Assembly: GCF_000721605.1 (NCBI RefSeq)
Contig: NZ_JOIZ01000019.1
Location: 372,001-436,000 of the forward strand
DNA length: 64,000 nucleotides
Direction of reading: 5' to 3'
From: Streptomyces sp. NRRL S-37
GTDB lineage: Bacteria; Actinomycetota; Actinomycetes; Streptomycetales; Streptomycetaceae
The notes below the pieces were generated by a model, which made no database searches, was not told the DNA's origin, and worked only from the letters and a program-made list of their open reading frames with translations. This document shows positions 62,511 to 64,000 of the stretch, piece by piece. A program made the position numbers and the translations under genes. Numbering within the stretch: position 1 is the first letter of the stretch; the number at the start of each line of letters is the position of its first letter.

Positions 62511-64000
62511 CCCCTGCCGACGCCCACCCCGCGGACGCGCACCGGGCAGGACGGCTCGACCCCGCCGTCCTCGCCCTCCCGCTCGACGACGACCCGCGGA
62601 CCCGACCACCGCACCGTGTAACGCTCGATCTCCGGCTCCTCCCATCCCTCGCCGGCATCCGGTACCACCAGCCCGCCCCCGGTCCGCCCCGGGGCCGGTG
62701 CCCACACCTCCAGCTCCGGACCACCGTCCTCCCCCAGTACCGGAAGAACGGCGCCTCCGCGCGCGAACACCGGTATCCGCCCCAGCGGCGCGTCGACCCA
62801 TACCCGGGCCGGCCCGTCGTACGCCCGGCCCGTCGCCGTGTCGTACCACCGCCCGCGCGGCAGCGGGACCGCCCGCCGCTCCACACCCGGCGCGAGCACC
62901 GGCGCCACCAGCAGACAGTCACCGAGCAGAAAGGCGTCCTCGCAGTCGCGCAACGCGCGCTCCTCGGCCGCCGACCACCACAACGGCCGCACATACGGCG
63001 CTCCGGTACGCCGGGCCAGATGCGCCAGCGTCATGAAGTACGGCAGCAGCCGCCGGCGTTCGACGAGCGCCACGCGCGCGTGCTCGAGAACGTCCGCGCC
63101 GAACTCCCACGGCTCACCCCGGCCCGCCCGCGCACCAGCACGAGTGCGGAAGAACGGAAGATAGGCCCCCAACTGGAGCCCACGCAGATACAGCTCGGGC
63201 GACATCTCCCCGTCGAAGCCGCCGACGTCCGGGCCCGCGTGGGGAACACCGCACAGGCCCAGCCCCACCACCATCGACAACGCCGCCCGCAGCCCGGGCC
63301 ACCCCGCCATCACCCCACCCGACCACACCCCGCCGTGACGCTGCATACCGGCCCACCCGGAACGCGAGAGCACGAACGGCCGCTCGGAAGGCGCCCGCTC
63401 CCGCATTCCCTCGTACGCCGCCCGGGCCATGCACAGCCCGTACACGTTGTGCGCCTCACGATGGTCACCGCCGCGCCCGTCCAGCGCATGACGCGCCGAC
63501 CGCGGCAGCGTCGGCTCACCGAAGGCCGCGAAGGACGTCGGCTCGTCCATGCTGTGCCAGACGCCGGCGAACCCCTGTGCCAGCCGCTCCGTGTACAAGC
63601 CGCCCCACCACGCACGCACGCGCGCGTGCGTGAAGTCCGGAAAGACCACCTCCCCGGCCCATCCGACCCCTTCCACGACCTCCCCGGAGGCGTCCCGCAC
63701 AAACGCGTCCAGCTTCACCCCCTCGTCGTACACGGGGATGCCGGACACCGCGCCGACCGCCGGACCGACGACCGACACCAGCCTGACCCCCTCGTGCCGC
63801 AGCTCGTCCGCGAGAACCGGCAGCTTGGGGAACCGCTCCTGGTCCACGGTGAACACCCGACGGGCATCGAAGTGCTCGGCACCGAGGTGCACGGCGTCGA
63901 GCGGCAGCCCGTGCTCCCGGTACCCCGCGACGATCCGCCGCACCTCCTCCTCGCCGCCGGAAGACCCCCGCACGTGATGGTGACCGAGCGCCCACGCGGG
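62501..64000 (-). CDS. GH31 family protein, catalytic aspartates replaced (5' end outside window)
   Basis: The frame is open to the window edge (PAWALGHHHVRGSSGGEEEV), so the start is missing; about 500 residues are visible. GH31 alpha-glucosidase fold: VWHSMDEPTSFAAFGEPTLPR, RSGWAGMQRHGGVWSGG, GPDVGGFDGEMSPELY and a C-terminal beta domain. The family nucleophile motif WxDM(N/S/A)E reads WHSMDE (Ser at 63551-63553), and the acid/base SGD reads SGG (63314-63316). It may be a binding protein or pseudoenzyme. Convergent with the Nudix gene, overlapping 10 bases. Confidence 0.9.
   Translation of the reverse strand, partial: PAWALGHHHVRGSSGGEEEVRRIVAGYREHGLPLDAVHLGAEHFDARRVFTVDQERFPKLPVLADELRHEGVRLVSVVGPAVGAVSGIPVYDEGVKLDAFVRDASGEVVEGVGWAGEVVFPDFTHARVRAWWGGLYTERLAQGFAGVWHSMDEPTSFAAFGEPTLPRSARHALDGRGGDHREAHNVYGLCMARAAYEGMRERAPSERPFVLSRSGWAGMQRHGGVWSGGVMAGWPGLRAALSMVVGLGLCGVPHAGPDVGGFDGEMSPELYLRGLQLGAYLPFFRTRAGARAGRGEPWEFGADVLEHARVALVERRRLLPYFMTLAHLARRTGAPYVRPLWWSAAEERALRDCEDAFLLGDCLLVAPVLAPGVERRAVPLPRGRWYDTATGRAYDGPARVWVDAPLGRIPVFARGGAVLPVLGEDGGPELEVWAPAPGRTGGGLVVPDAGEGWEEPEIERYTVRWSGPRVVVEREGEDGGVEPSCPVRVRGVGVGRGQM

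Overview
The window is about 70% GC or higher, with the strong third-position G/C bias, GTG starts and 4-base stop/start overlaps typical of Streptomyces. Gene content and order (FMN-riboswitch riboflavin operon, hisE-hisG, an SCO1431-family membrane peptide, ppm1, fxsA, rbpA, conservon genes) match the core chromosome arm around SCO1390-SCO1444 of S. coelicolor as I remember it. No phage, plasmid replicon, CRISPR array, rRNA or convincing tRNA was seen.

Layout. 1-7.8 kb: a ROK regulator cut by the window edge, an NAD(P)-binding SDR, a short orphan ORF behind a DasR-type site, then FMN riboswitch-ribE-ribM-ribBA-ribH-hisE-hisG-PH-domain protein. 8-13.5 kb: two coupled DUF21/CBS membrane proteins, a convergent EccA-like AAA+ ATPase, a candidate small RNA and a uridine-kinase-like gene with no standard start codon. 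13.7-21 kb: secreted C39-like peptidase, SCO1431 peptide, TetR, acyl-CoA dehydrogenase, two small hypotheticals, AsnC regulator, amidohydrolase. 21-28.2 kb: ppm1, fxsA, rbpA with a sigma-R promoter, UMF1 transporter, GDPD, YczE membrane protein divergent from a MocR regulator. 28.5-36.1 kb: membrane P-loop ATPase with a small membrane partner, ankyrin and HEAT proteins, and a coupled GT4-GT4-SGNH hydrolase operon.

36.2-41.5 kb: MFS transporter, DUF1445 protein and pxpABC form one operon, probably controlled by the divergent GntR regulator through a palindrome lying between the -35 and -10 elements. The genes fit uptake of an acidic substrate, conversion to 5-oxoproline and ATP-dependent opening to glutamate. 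41.6-48.7 kb: a leaderless three-gene operon encodes a kleisin-like, a MukE-like and a 1,550-residue SMC-like protein. It resembles MukBEF or Wadjet JetABC but has no JetD nuclease beside it, and it is the best candidate here for an undescribed system.

48.7-58.8 kb: IclR regulator, membrane protein and a conservon (cvnA-cvnB-cvnC ... cvnD) interrupted by a full-length fused 5-oxoprolinase/hydantoinase gene whose last codons are the cvnD ribosome-binding region. 59-64 kb: DUF1540 protein, secreted beta-propeller, VanX-like dipeptidase, Nudix hydrolase and the 3' part of a GH31 protein whose two catalytic aspartates appear to be replaced.

Interspersed Streptomyces repeats have altered coding genes: a 38-bp palindromic element lies in frame inside hisG, and a second copy sits in the displaced 3' end of the second DUF21/CBS gene.
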